Of a DNA stretch of 64,000 bases, positions 43,351 through 52,545 are shown one piece after another (positions within the stretch are counted from its first letter, which is position 1; each line of letters starts with the position of its first letter). The translations under genes and the position numbers were made by a program. The notes under the pieces are model-generated. The model was not told the DNA's origin, searched no databases, and saw only the letters and a program-made list of their open reading frames with translations. Source of the DNA: JAEZPW01 sp035629075 (GTDB lineage: Bacteria > Acidobacteriota > Terriglobia > Terriglobales > Acidobacteriaceae); NCBI GenBank assembly GCA_035629075.1, contig DASPIK010000024.1, positions 1 to 64,000 of the forward strand, written 5' to 3'.

Positions 43351-44529
43351 CTAGAAATGTTCAGACCGCGCCGTTATAGAACTCGCCCCGCTCGTCGCGC
43401 TCAGGAAACTTTCCAACGTGGTCTGCAACGAAGCTCCTCCAACCGGGGCCGACGTCCTGTTCGACAGGATCGCCACCACCATTCCCGCATCCGGGTACAC
43501 CACCAGCCAGGACGAGATTCCAGGACCGCCTCCCGGCTGATGCATCACTCTCCGTCCGTTCTTGTCCTCGGCTATGTTCCACCCGAGTGCAATTCCCGTG
43601 TCCTTAACTTCCATGGACTCGCCCGTCCCCGTCACCGGACTCGTACCGTCCTTCAGCCGCACCGGCCGCCAGAGCTCCGCCCTCACCTGCTGGCTTAATC
43701 CTCTCCCGCAAGGCAGCATCGCCGATCCAAACCTCGCCACATCCGCCGCTGTCGACAGATATCCCGCTCCCGCCAGTTTGAAGCTCGGGTCATACGCTGG
43801 CGTTCTGATGATCTTCCCTTCACCCGTGCGCTCATAAAAGACCGACTTTGTCGCACTCTGACCGGGCGGGCCCGTATTCACGACCGTCGAATCCATCCCC
43901 AGAGAGACCAGCAATTCCGCCCGCATCAATTCGTCGAAACTCTTGCCGGTTTCCCTTTCCAGCACATCAGCCAGAACTGTGTAAGTCGTCGTTCCGTAGT
44001 AGTACGCAGTCCCCGCAGCATGTCGCAGCGGAGGCTTTGTGATTTCTCTCATTGCCTCACGTGTCGTGTAGTGTCGTGTGGTCAGCCGGTTCGCATTATT
44101 GAAATCATCGGCCAGTCCGCTCGTATGCCCAGCCAGCATCCGCGCCGTCACCTCTTTATCCGGAAACTCCGGCAAATATCGCTGCACCGGAACATCCCAT
44201 TCCACCAGACCCTTCTCAACGAACTTGCCGTAAAGCGCCGCCGTCAGTGCTTTCGTGATGCTTCCCAATCCGAACTGCGTGTCCGCTGTTGCCTTCTTTT
44301 GCGCCTCCACGTCGGCGTACCCAAATCCTTCCGACCACACCACCTCACAATTCACCGCCACTGCGATCGACGCTCCCGGTGTGCCGCTCGCGACCAGCTT
44401 CTGCATTGCCTCCTCACTCTTCGCGATCGCGTCCGCGTACTCAGTCGTCGGCCTGCCCTGCCCGAACGCAAGTACACCTAACACAACAATGCATGCCCAG
44501 ACGTGCGAGAACCTCTTCATATTCATCAT
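43351..44529 (-). CDS. Serine hydrolase of the beta-lactamase (class C-like) family
   Basis: A 392-residue exported protein (signal peptide to about residue 24) with S90-I-T-K93 as the catalytic SxxK. The second motif region reads YYYGTTTYTVLADVLE, where YxN is expected, so the Asn is replaced by Thr. The third motif region is HQPGGGPG. HTSGLADD is the usual family stretch. It probably acts as an esterase, D-aminopeptidase or similar rather than a beta-lactamase. Three in-frame ATGs lie within the first four codons. Confidence 0.9.
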   Translation of the reverse strand: MMNMKRFSHVWACIVVLGVLAFGQGRPTTEYADAIAKSEEAMQKLVASGTPGASIAVAVNCEVVWSEGFGYADVEAQKKATADTQFGLGSITKALTAALYGKFVEKGLVEWDVPVQRYLPEFPDKEVTARMLAGHTSGLADDFNNANRLTTRHYTTREAMREITKPPLRHAAGTAYYYGTTTYTVLADVLERETGKSFDELMRAELLVSLGMDSTVVNTGPPGQSATKSVFYERTGEGKIIRTPAYDPSFKLAGAGYLSTAADVARFGSAMLPCGRGLSQQVRAELWRPVRLKDGTSPVTGTGESMEVKDTGIALGWNIAEDKNGRRVMHQPGGGPGISSWLVVYPDAGMVVAILSNRTSAPVGGASLQTTLESFLSATSGASSITARSEHF

Positions 44530-44965
44530 TCACCCACCCATTCTGGACCAAACGGCGCCGGGCGCCTCATCCTGTCGCGCAGCGATAGGATAGTCTTTCG
44601 CTCAGCCAATTACTCTTGTTTCCCAGCTTTTAGGAATCTTCCTTTAGACCGCGCCGTTAGCTTCCGGCAGTTCCCTGCTACATTGGCCCCGTAAACCCGG
44701 TAGGAATGTATCTCCCTTGCGCGGGAGGGTGCAGTCTGGGCGGGTGGCACGGCACACCCTTCGGATTGCCAGTTCCAGAGTCGGGGTGCCGGCGGGTGTG
44801 CAGCCTGTCCAATTCCACAGCAGAGGGTGCCGAGGGGAGGGTGTGTCTGGATGGTCCCCCGTTGCCGTTTCCTGGCCGCCCGCTGCGACGCGATCTGAAA
44901 CGAGGCTTTCTTCTCTGACACAATCGTGGAACTCGCCTCTGTTTGGGCGTAAAGTGCTGGATGGA
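44530..44965. other. Gene-less 436-nt spacer with G-rich repeats
   Basis: Divergent region between the serine hydrolase and a small membrane protein. It contains several GGGTGC/GGGTGG units (44726-44860), including a GGGTG / CACCC hairpin near 44740-44758. Open frames run through it on both strands, but none has homology or a start site I can support. Confidence 0.5.
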
Positions 44966-45424
44966 ATGAGGGGAGCGAACCAACAAGCGCAGGAGTCGTT
45001 CTGGGCGTGGTTCTTTCGAAGCGGACGGCGCGATGGTGCAGTCGTTAGTTTGCCCCGTCGTATCCTCGGCATTATTGCTACTCTAGCCGTGGTTGTTTTG
45101 CTGTATGCAGCGTGGTTTGCACTCGTTGCGACTACGATACCGAATACCAGCCTATTTCTAGACTCAGTATTTATAGCGGGAATTGTCATGGCTTTCGCAC
45201 TGCTGAGATTGCGGTATGCGGTGCTTGATTACCTGGCGTTCAGGCTGTTTCAGCGAGAAAACGTACAACTCTTGCGGGGCTGCGACGAAGGCCAGCTTCG
45301 ACAGCGGTACGAAGCGACATTCGGAAGAGACACCTTGTATCGAGCGCCAGAGTTGATTTCAGTCTTGGGACTGGTGATCTTCGCCGTTACCGGGTTTGTC
45401 GTGGTGTTCTTACGACGGTATTGA
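44966..45424 (+). CDS. Small membrane protein, unknown
   Basis: A 152-residue protein from the ATG at 44966 (MRGANQQAQESFWAWFFRSG) with three membrane segments (about residues 33-53, 62-80 and 132-149) and a cytoplasmic-looking middle part (FQRENVQLLRGCDEGQLRQR). GGATGGA just upstream may serve as ribosome binding site. The frame stays open to 44717, but that part translates G-rich repeats. No family recognised. Confidence 0.62.
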   Translation: MRGANQQAQESFWAWFFRSGRRDGAVVSLPRRILGIIATLAVVVLLYAAWFALVATTIPNTSLFLDSVFIAGIVMAFALLRLRYAVLDYLAFRLFQRENVQLLRGCDEGQLRQRYEATFGRDTLYRAPELISVLGLVIFAVTGFVVVFLRRY

Positions 45425-45854
45425 ATTGCTGCGATGCACGATCAAGATCGAAGACTTCGAGCTCTTTGTGGTTTCAACTCCAAGCCATTCCCAATTTGAA
45501 CTTGAGAGCTGGAATTTCTTCTTTTGCCTGGAAGCACGGCGACCGCGCCAACCCTCATACCAAATGGACAGGTTTTTCAGAATCGGGTTGCCATCTTGGG
45601 TGGGTCGTCATCGGATCCCCCCGGCGACTGGGCTCATGCATCGATTGACTCCGCCTGGAAAACGGGATGCATAGGCCTTCGCGCAGCGGCCCGCAACCGG
45701 CCGCACCACCCAGGATGGCACCCCCGCCTACCTATCGAGTTGCGAAACTCGCTTGGACACGATCTCATTTCCGACTGTCCAACAAACCTTGAAATCAATG
45801 AGCAACAAAAAAGCGCGGCCGTTTGGCCGCGCTATGTGAAACTTCAAACTCGTC
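45425..45854. other. Gene-less 430-nt spacer with an inverted repeat and a terminator
   Basis: 15-nt arms TGCCATCTTGGGTGG (45589-45603) and CCACCCAGGATGGCA (45706-45720), with one mismatch, enclose about 100 nt, a MITE-like layout without recognisable transposase or target duplication. The bamD terminator (45806-45833) follows. No gene seen. Confidence 0.55.
45806..45833 (-). terminator. Terminator of the bamD gene
   Basis: On the minus strand a perfect 9-bp stem AGCGCGGCC / GGCCGCGCT with an AAAC loop runs into six T, 22 nt after the bamD stop codon. Confidence 0.9.
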
Positions 45855-47405
45855 TTAGAACGGGTTCAGCTTTCCGAGGCCCTTCTTCTTTTTCTTCTTC
45901 GAAGAGCTCACGTTCTTGCTGTCGTCCTGCTTTTTGGAATCGCTGCTGGCGGAAGCCTCGTCGCCTTCGCTGCCCTTCGCGTCGTTGACTTGCGACGGGA
46001 CTTGCGGCGGCGCGGCATTCGGCACCGCCTCTTGTGAACCCGTTTGCGCCAAAGCCGGTTGTGCCGGCGCAGACTGCTGGACCGTTGAGGCCGGCTGCGC
46101 GGGCGCGGCCGTTGGCTGCATCCCAGGGTTGGTCGTCATCGGCGTCTGAGTTGCGGGCGCTGCCGTTCCCTGGCCCGCGGCAGGCTGAGCTGCCGGCTGC
46201 TCGCCGATTGGAGTCAGCGAGGGAATACCGTTGTCCTGCTGAGGAGCTGCGTTGGGATCCACCTGGGTGTCTGAGCGAGGAACCGCGTCGCTGGTCGGCG
46301 GCGCGCCTGTGCCAACCTGCTCGATGCTCACCTGTTGGTTGCCTTCCGCATTCTTGCCGCTCAGGACGTCGCTTGCGTGGCGCACGATTTCAGGCGCATT
46401 CGTAGGCTTCGGATCGACCAACGTTGGTTCGCCGACTTTCGACGCCTGGGCGATATCAGGCCTCTTCCGGAATGTCAGCATCGTACGGCCCCACATGCCG
46501 GTCGTGCTGCGGCTCTCCTGTTCCGCCTTGTTCTGCGCGATCGCCTCCGGCGTAGGTACGGGCACCGGGAGTTTCAGCGCCTGCAGCCGTGCCTTCGCGT
46601 CTTCCACACGCGGCATAACCGGATAACGCGTGACGATTCGCTGGTAAGCGTTCGCCGCCTTTTCCTGAAATTCCTTGATCAGTTTCGCCTTGGAAGCTTC
46701 CGCAAGCCGCGTCGTGCGGATCTGGAGTATCTGCTTTTCGTAGGAGTCGCCCAGCATGAAAAGCGCTTCGTCTGCGCCGCTGTAAAGCGGATATGCGTCG
46801 GTAAGTGACGTCAGACGCGCGATGGCGGCCGGCCACGACTCACGAAGGTAATAGAAACGTCCGATTCGGAACTCGCGCTCGGCCAGGACCTCCTGCACTT
46901 CGCGCAGCCGCTCTTTAGCTTTCGGGAGCAGCGGGCTATCCGGATACTGCTGGATCATGTTCCGGAGTTCATCCTCGGCGCGCTTGGCGTGGGTGAAGTC
47001 GCGGTCGGGCTTTTCCATCTGGTTGTAGTGGATGGTGGCCACCTTGAACTGCGCTTCGGCCGCCTCAGGCATGTTGGGGAAGAAGGTCTCAAAGTCCTTG
47101 TATTCCGCCTCAGCCTGTTGCAGAGCGGCGCTGCCGCCCTCGGCGTACCAGGAATCGCCGATCGCCAGCTTGGCGCGTGCAACGAACTCCGAGTCCGGGT
47201 ACGTGTTGATCAGTGTCTGCAAGGTCATGCGCGCCACGTCGAACTTGTTGTGCTTGAGCGCGTCCATGGCCCGGTCGAACAGAACCTTGTCAGGCTGCTT
47301 CGAGCCGAGATCGGCGATCGGGTTTTGGACTTTCTTATTGGTGCAGCCTGCCAGCGAAAACGCGATGACGGCCGCAGCCACGGTTACAAGTAAGCGACGA
47401 TACAT
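45855..47405 (-). CDS. bamD: BamD-like outer membrane assembly lipoprotein with long C-terminal extension
   Basis: A 516-residue lipoprotein (lipobox LAGC, C21). Residues ~35-270 hold the TPR repeats of BamD (FDRAMDALKHNKFDVARMTL, IGDSWYAEGG, FKVATIHYNQMEKPDRDFTH, ANAYQRIVTRYPVMPRVEDA), which in the BAM complex help fold outer-membrane proteins. E. coli BamD has ~245 residues. Here ~240 more follow, rich in Pro, Ala, Gln and Thr and ending in a Lys run and GLGKLNPF. A generic YfiO/TPR lipoprotein is the alternative. Confidence 0.88.
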   Translation of the reverse strand: MYRRLLVTVAAAVIAFSLAGCTNKKVQNPIADLGSKQPDKVLFDRAMDALKHNKFDVARMTLQTLINTYPDSEFVARAKLAIGDSWYAEGGSAALQQAEAEYKDFETFFPNMPEAAEAQFKVATIHYNQMEKPDRDFTHAKRAEDELRNMIQQYPDSPLLPKAKERLREVQEVLAEREFRIGRFYYLRESWPAAIARLTSLTDAYPLYSGADEALFMLGDSYEKQILQIRTTRLAEASKAKLIKEFQEKAANAYQRIVTRYPVMPRVEDAKARLQALKLPVPVPTPEAIAQNKAEQESRSTTGMWGRTMLTFRKRPDIAQASKVGEPTLVDPKPTNAPEIVRHASDVLSGKNAEGNQQVSIEQVGTGAPPTSDAVPRSDTQVDPNAAPQQDNGIPSLTPIGEQPAAQPAAGQGTAAPATQTPMTTNPGMQPTAAPAQPASTVQQSAPAQPALAQTGSQEAVPNAAPPQVPSQVNDAKGSEGDEASASSDSKKQDDSKNVSSSKKKKKKGLGKLNPF

Positions 47406-47501
47406 TCCCTACCTCGAGACCGACTGAAGCACTTGGCCTTGACTCACCGAGTCGTAGAAACCGTGCCAGATCTAGGTCGAGTTGCTGATCCACTAAAGCC
47501 T

Positions 47502-47525
47502 GCCATCCTGAGCGCAACGAAGAAC
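47502..47525. repeat. CHPERSEGS-type repeat fragment
   Basis: CCATCCTGAGCGCAACGAAG is a single arm of the repeat found at 2198 and 32441, in the spacer between rpe and bamD. Confidence 0.65.
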
Positions 47526-47646
47526 GATGCATCGCGCACCCCGGATTACTGAATTGTAAACCCCTGAGCGCCCAGCAAGTTTCAGGCTCTCGCAGCTAGG
47601 CTGGCTACTCAAGGCTGATCTCAGCCGAGTGGCCAGCAGCGCTCCG

Positions 47647-48321
47647 TCAGACCTGCTGAAGGGTCGCTTCGTGTGCTGCTTTGAGCAACTCCCGGGCGTT
47701 CTCTGTGGGATTACCCCTGCCAAAAACAGCGTTGCCTGCCACCAGCAGCTCGGCTCCGGCTCTTACAACCTTCCCCACGGTACTCAGGTCAATGCCACCG
47801 TCCACCTCGATCCGGAACCTGGCGCCTTTCGCATTACGCATCGTGACCAGCTTCCGAATCTTGTCAACCATCGACGGAATGAAACTCTGGCCTCCAAACC
47901 CCGGATTTACCGTCATCACCAGCACGTAATCCACGAACTCAAGAACCTCGCCGAGTGTCTGAACAGGAGTAGAAGGATTGATGACCACTCCGGCCAGCGC
48001 ACCTTTCTCCTTTATCAGCGACAACGTACGGTGCAGGTGTGTAGAGGCTTCCTGATGAACCGAAATCATGTCTGCGCCAGCCTCGACAAAGGCCGGCACG
48101 TACTGGTCTGGGTTCGCGATCATCAGGTGACAGTCGAGCGGAACTTCGACCGCCTTACGTAGCGAGGCCACCACCGGCGGACCGAGAGTGATATTTGGCA
48201 CAAAATGACCGTCCATCACGTCGATGTGCACCAGCGTAGCTCCGCCCTTGACGGCGGCGCGCACATCATCCGCAAGCCGGGCGAAATCAGCCGACAATAT
48301 GGAAGGCGCCAGTTCTATCAA
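47647..48321 (-). CDS. rpe: Ribulose-phosphate 3-epimerase
   Basis: Interconverts ribulose 5-phosphate and xylulose 5-phosphate in the pentose phosphate pathway. The 224-residue TIM barrel starts IELAPSILSADFARL and has VHIDVMDGHFVPNITLGP (metal-binding His and Asp), MIANPDQYV, HQEAS, VLVMTVNPGFGGQSFI and EVDGGID. The length is typical. It reads toward bamD on the same strand with a 241-nt repeat-bearing gap. Confidence 0.97.
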   Translation of the reverse strand: MIELAPSILSADFARLADDVRAAVKGGATLVHIDVMDGHFVPNITLGPPVVASLRKAVEVPLDCHLMIANPDQYVPAFVEAGADMISVHQEASTHLHRTLSLIKEKGALAGVVINPSTPVQTLGEVLEFVDYVLVMTVNPGFGGQSFIPSMVDKIRKLVTMRNAKGARFRIEVDGGIDLSTVGKVVRAGAELLVAGNAVFGRGNPTENARELLKAAHEATLQQV

Positions 48322-48516
48322 TGGGGCTCTCGCAATCGTATAGATTTTAACACGCTTAACCTCACGTCATCTGCTGGGCAGCTTACGCCAGAAACCATGG
48401 ATAGCATCGGGTTCGCAACTCGTAAATCCAGTCACTTGCAAGCTTGGAAGACTGACGTCCAACTTGTGTTCACCTGAACAGGAATCCCGCCCGCGAGTGC
48501 CGCATCTAACAGCGAC

Positions 48517-49011
48517 ATGCCGGGCTCGGAGTCAATAAAACGGGTAGTACTTTCGCTGCTCCTGCTGTTCGGCGCAGTCCCGCTTGTCTCGATAGATGCG
48601 GAAGCTACTCCCATCCGACCCGACGTCAAAGAAGTGCTGTCTCAGCCGCAGACTCCTGCCAGTGATTTTGCCCCTGCAAGAGCCGGCTGGAACGGCCCGG
48701 AAACGTCCTCGACTTCCCGGATCACAAATCCTACCTATGATCAGCTAAGCCCTGCCACGACTGCCCGCGTCGTTCGTCAGTCGTTGTGGGACGCTGTCCT
48801 CCCCGACTACCGCGCGGTGGCAGTCATAGTGCTGATCATTTTGCTGCTTCGTCGGATCCGGAAGGCGCACCAGCACGCTCAACTCATCGCTGCTCGTGTA
48901 CCGGCCACCGCCACGCCGGTCTCGGATGTTACAGTCTTGCCATCCGCAACGGACGCTACGCCAGGAACGGAACTCAAGCCACCCATCAACGACGATCAGA
49001 AGGCTGCCTGA
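48517..49011 (+). CDS. Hypothetical exported/membrane protein
   Basis: A 164-residue frame with a hydrophobic N-terminus (residues 9-25, signal peptide or anchor), a low-complexity middle and one clear membrane segment (about residues 98-112: AVAVIVLIILLLRR), then a Pro/Thr/Ala-rich tail. No family recognised. It is convergent with the kinase gene (18-nt gap) and divergent from rpe. Confidence 0.6.
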   Translation: MPGSESIKRVVLSLLLLFGAVPLVSIDAEATPIRPDVKEVLSQPQTPASDFAPARAGWNGPETSSTSRITNPTYDQLSPATTARVVRQSLWDAVLPDYRAVAVIVLIILLLRRIRKAHQHAQLIAARVPATATPVSDVTVLPSATDATPGTELKPPINDDQKAA

Positions 49012-49029
49012 AACACGGCCCAGAAGGGC

Positions 49030-51453
49030 TCATCTGCCCTGGGTTCCGGTGGCGCGCTCGAACTTCGCTCGACACTGCTGCGCTTCGGAAAGAATGTTTT
49101 CGAATTCCGGCTTACCACGTACAGAAGTCAGCAGTGGGTCGCCTTGAATGGCAGGGTACAGGCAGTAGTTGCCCTGTACTGCGTTCTTCACCAGCGCCAG
49201 CCCTTCCGTCGGAGCGCCGCAATAAACAAGAATCGCTCCCATGTGATATTTGGGCTCCGGGTCACGCGTCGCCATCATGTACTGCATACTGTTGCGTGCC
49301 ATCTGAGGCGTCACCTTCCCATTAAGGCAAGGCTCCATGATGGCTCTTGCGCTGCCGGGCTGCGGGCTTGCCCGCCGCACATTTTCCAGCGCGTCGTCGC
49401 GCCGGCCTTGGCGCAGATAAATGTCAGCGTTCTGCATTGCACTCCACTGCGAACCTGCGTCAACGCGCGTGAACTGCAAAGCCCGACCGTAGTTGCCCAA
49501 CATGGAGAAGACTAGCGAGCATGACCGCAACAACGTATCGCCGGGATCCAACTGCATGGCTGTGTCACACTCGCGGGACGCCTCCTCCAGCATCCCGACG
49601 TACCGCAGCACATAGGACAAAGCGAAATGCGCGGAAGCGCTCTCCGGCCTTTGTCGCACGAAGTTTCGAGCATCGGCATAGGCCTCAACGAGTTTGCCGT
49701 CCTCGGTTTTCGTTACGATGCCCGCCTGTATGGCCGGCGCGAAGTTAGGATCGAGGGCCAGCGCCCGATCGACGGCGGCAATGCTCTTCGCCATCGCGGC
49801 TTCGCCTCCCCCTCCATATTGCATGTCGTAGTAGTAGCGAGCGCCAAGTGCCGCCCATCCCTGCGGGTAATTCGGATCAAGAGCAACGGCGCGCTCGAGC
49901 AACTCGATTGCCTGCCTGTTCGGCTCTATATCCGTCGGCATTGCCACCGCTCTCATGTAGAGTTCGAATGTCTCGGGGTTTTTCGGCCTGTTGAAGGTTT
50001 CTTCTTCCCGCATCCACCCGCCTATGGCAGGTAATAATCCCTGGCGCACGCGAGCGGTGATCTGCTCATGCATCCGCATCGGATCGGCGGCCGGTGCGGT
50101 CAGACTCTCGCGCCAAACCACGCGGTTGTCATCTGCCGAGACCGCTTCGAGAGTCACGCGCAGATCCGAACCTTCGCGCAGGTAGTGCCCGGTGATCACG
50201 TTCGAAACGCGCAACTCGCGTCCCGCTCTCTGGACGTCGCCATCGCTGGCGAAACGGCGACTTTGAGAGAACGGCCGTATCGCCACTGACCGCGCATAGC
50301 TGAGGTTATTCGCGATTTCGTCGGGCAAAGCGATCGCGAGATAGTCCGAGGGTCCGCTTGGCCCCAGATTCTGGAACGGCAGGACAGCCACGGAAATCTG
50401 CCCCGCACGCGCGGTGGATGGCTGCCTGCGTACCGCCCAGAAAGCCACTGCGACAACGATCAGCAGCGCGAGGGCAAGAAGGGCGACCCTTCCGTACTTG
50501 CGTATCGAGCTTCGCCGAGTTTCCGAACGTGCGGTCGCTGGCGCGGCTGCGACCGCCGCGCTGTCTCTCACGGCCACGACGGTGCGTCCCGAATCGGTGT
50601 CGCGCTTCAGTCGCTTGAGATCGGCTCTGAGTTCCGCCGCTGTCTGATAGCGCAACTCGCGGTCTTTCTCCAGGCATGCTTCTACAATCCGGCTTAGTTC
50701 CGGAGGGAGTTCCGGAACGGCGCGCACGACCGGAACTGGATGCCGGTTCAGGATGGCGTCGAAAACGACTGCTGACGTATTGCCGGTGAACGGCGCAGTT
50801 CCCGTAAGTGCTTCGTAAAGAACTACGCCAAGGGAGAACAAGTCGGTGCGCCCGTCCAACTCTTCTCCACGCGCTTGTTCGGGCGACATGTACGCCACCG
50901 TGCCGACCGCGGTACCGGGACTGGTAAGGTGCGAGCCATCCATGGTGACGTCAGCCGATACAGTTTCACGGCTGAGATTGCCGACTGTGAGCTTAGCGAG
51001 GCCGAAGTCGAGCAATTTGGCCGGCCCGCGCGCAGTCATGAAGATATTGGCGGGCTTGATGTCACGATGAATGATGCCCTTTCCGTGAGCAGCATCGAGC
51101 GCATCGGCTACCTCAATGCCGATTTCCAGCACACGATCAACTCTCATTCGCCCGCGCTGAATCGTGCGTTTGAGCGTCTCACCCTCGAGCAGTTCCATAA
51201 CCAGGAAGTGCTGGCCTTCGTGCTCGCCGATGTCGTGAATCGTGCAGATGTTCGGGTGGTTCAAGGCGGACGCGGCGCGGGCCTCGCGCTGAAATCGCTC
51301 CAAGGATTGCGCGTCGCGCTCCATTTCGGGCGGAAGGAATTTGATGGCGACGTGGCGCCCGAGGCGAAGATCTTCAGCCTCGTAGACAACGCCCATGCCG
51401 CCGCCCCCGAGCCGTTGCAGGATCCGGTAGTGCAAAACGGTGCCTGCTTCCAC
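49030..51453 (-). CDS. Serine/threonine protein kinase with TPR sensor part
   Basis: An 807-residue Hanks-type kinase. Residues ~8-270 form the kinase domain: GGGGMGVVYEAED, K38 in VAIKFL, HRDIKPAN (H129-R-D131), DFG (149-151) and a Ser/Thr-rich activation segment. A membrane segment lies near residues 320-340 (VALLALALLIVVAVAFWAV). The extracytoplasmic part starts like a TolB/adenylate-cyclase-associated domain (ISVAVLPFQNLGPSG) and continues as TPR-like repeats. This is an architecture expanded in Acidobacteria. Substrates unknown. Confidence 0.94.
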   Translation of the reverse strand: MEAGTVLHYRILQRLGGGGMGVVYEAEDLRLGRHVAIKFLPPEMERDAQSLERFQREARAASALNHPNICTIHDIGEHEGQHFLVMELLEGETLKRTIQRGRMRVDRVLEIGIEVADALDAAHGKGIIHRDIKPANIFMTARGPAKLLDFGLAKLTVGNLSRETVSADVTMDGSHLTSPGTAVGTVAYMSPEQARGEELDGRTDLFSLGVVLYEALTGTAPFTGNTSAVVFDAILNRHPVPVVRAVPELPPELSRIVEACLEKDRELRYQTAAELRADLKRLKRDTDSGRTVVAVRDSAAVAAAPATARSETRRSSIRKYGRVALLALALLIVVAVAFWAVRRQPSTARAGQISVAVLPFQNLGPSGPSDYLAIALPDEIANNLSYARSVAIRPFSQSRRFASDGDVQRAGRELRVSNVITGHYLREGSDLRVTLEAVSADDNRVVWRESLTAPAADPMRMHEQITARVRQGLLPAIGGWMREEETFNRPKNPETFELYMRAVAMPTDIEPNRQAIELLERAVALDPNYPQGWAALGARYYYDMQYGGGGEAAMAKSIAAVDRALALDPNFAPAIQAGIVTKTEDGKLVEAYADARNFVRQRPESASAHFALSYVLRYVGMLEEASRECDTAMQLDPGDTLLRSCSLVFSMLGNYGRALQFTRVDAGSQWSAMQNADIYLRQGRRDDALENVRRASPQPGSARAIMEPCLNGKVTPQMARNSMQYMMATRDPEPKYHMGAILVYCGAPTEGLALVKNAVQGNYCLYPAIQGDPLLTSVRGKPEFENILSEAQQCRAKFERATGTQGR

Positions 51454-51611
51454 ACTTCACCCCGCGAGCGATAGGCTATCGCCCTCCGGCTTAGATGCCA
51501 AGGCGAGCGCGTCGTTTCACTTCCTGCGAGCTCGCCGGACTAGACCTGTCGGCCCGTTTTGGTCCGACCGAACCGTCGTCATTCGACCGCTTTTCCTGCA
51601 ATACTGTTCAA

Positions 51612-52415
51612 ATGCCGCTCATAGAGGTCCGCAATCTGGTCAAGGTATTTCCCAGCGGCGAATCCGTCTTCGGCGGAGGCGCCAAGCGCGAAGTGCGCGC
51701 AGTGGATGACGTATCCCTTGTAATCGAGAGCGGCGAGACACTTGGACTCGTCGGCGAGTCCGGCTCAGGGAAAAGCACCTTGGGACGCCTCATCCTGCGG
51801 CTCATTGAGCCGTCCTCGGGCACTGTGCTGTTCGGCGGCGCTGATGTTCTGCGCGCCTCCAGTGCCGAACTGCGGCGGATGAGGCGCGACATGCAGATCA
51901 TCTTTCAGGACCCGTTCGGTTCGCTCGATCCTCGTATGAATGTGGAACAGATCATTGCCGAACCGTGGGCTATTCATGGGATGGATGGGGAAGTCGATTC
52001 TCGCGCCGCCCGCCGTCGAAGGGTATCGGAACTGCTGCGGGCCGTTGGCCTCGACGACTCGGCGCTGCGGCGCTATCCGCACGAGTTCAGCGGGGGTCAG
52101 CGACAGCGTATCGGCATCGCTCGTGCGCTGGCTCTGCGGCCGAAATTCATTGTGTGCGACGAGCCCGTTTCTGCGCTCGACGTCAGCGTGGGCGCGCAAA
52201 TCGTAAATCTGCTGGCGCGCCTGCAACGCGAGTTCGGTCTGACGTACCTGTTCATCTCACATTCCATGCCGGTTGTGCGCTACCTCTCGACACGCATCGC
52301 GGTCATGTATCGCGGGAAAATCGTGGAGATTGGAACGACCGAGCGGATCACGGAGCGGCCACAGCACGAGTACACGAAGAAGCTGCTGGCCGCGACTCCT
52401 GAAGTTATAGTTTGA
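51612..52415 (+). CDS. Oligopeptide/dipeptide-type ABC transporter ATP-binding protein (orphan)
   Basis: A 267-residue OppF/DppF-like ATPase: Walker A GESGSGKST (residues 48-56), QIIFQDPFGSLDPRMN, the ABC signature SGGQRQRIGIARAL, Walker B IVCDEP and the H-loop region LFISHSMPVV. The C-terminal RPQHEYTKKLLAATP is specific to this subfamily. No permease, second ATPase or binding protein lies nearby. The ATG at 51612 begins the family; the frame is open further upstream without homology. Confidence 0.92.
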   Translation: MPLIEVRNLVKVFPSGESVFGGGAKREVRAVDDVSLVIESGETLGLVGESGSGKSTLGRLILRLIEPSSGTVLFGGADVLRASSAELRRMRRDMQIIFQDPFGSLDPRMNVEQIIAEPWAIHGMDGEVDSRAARRRRVSELLRAVGLDDSALRRYPHEFSGGQRQRIGIARALALRPKFIVCDEPVSALDVSVGAQIVNLLARLQREFGLTYLFISHSMPVVRYLSTRIAVMYRGKIVEIGTTERITERPQHEYTKKLLAATPEVIV

Positions 52416-52545
52416 ACCCCCGGCTCGCTTCCTGTTCTGCTTTACCCAAGGTTCGGACCGGGTTAGAATCGCGCCGTTCGTGGCCGTTGCCGCGGCTTTT
52501 TCGCTTGGCGAGTATGTGACGGCGGCGGCCGGGAGAAACACACGT

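Noticed and set aside
43351..44529. Serine hydrolase as a resistance beta-lactamase
   Set aside because: The YxN Asn is replaced by Thr and the surrounding motifs are those of the broad esterase/peptidase branch, so a resistance claim is not supported.
44717..44965. N-terminal extension of the small membrane protein at 44966
   Set aside because: It translates G-rich repeat units and lacks a ribosome binding site; the membrane protein is complete from 44966.
45396..45674. Small plus-strand frames between the membrane protein and bamD
   Set aside because: No start signal or family pattern; the region contains an inverted repeat and looks non-coding.
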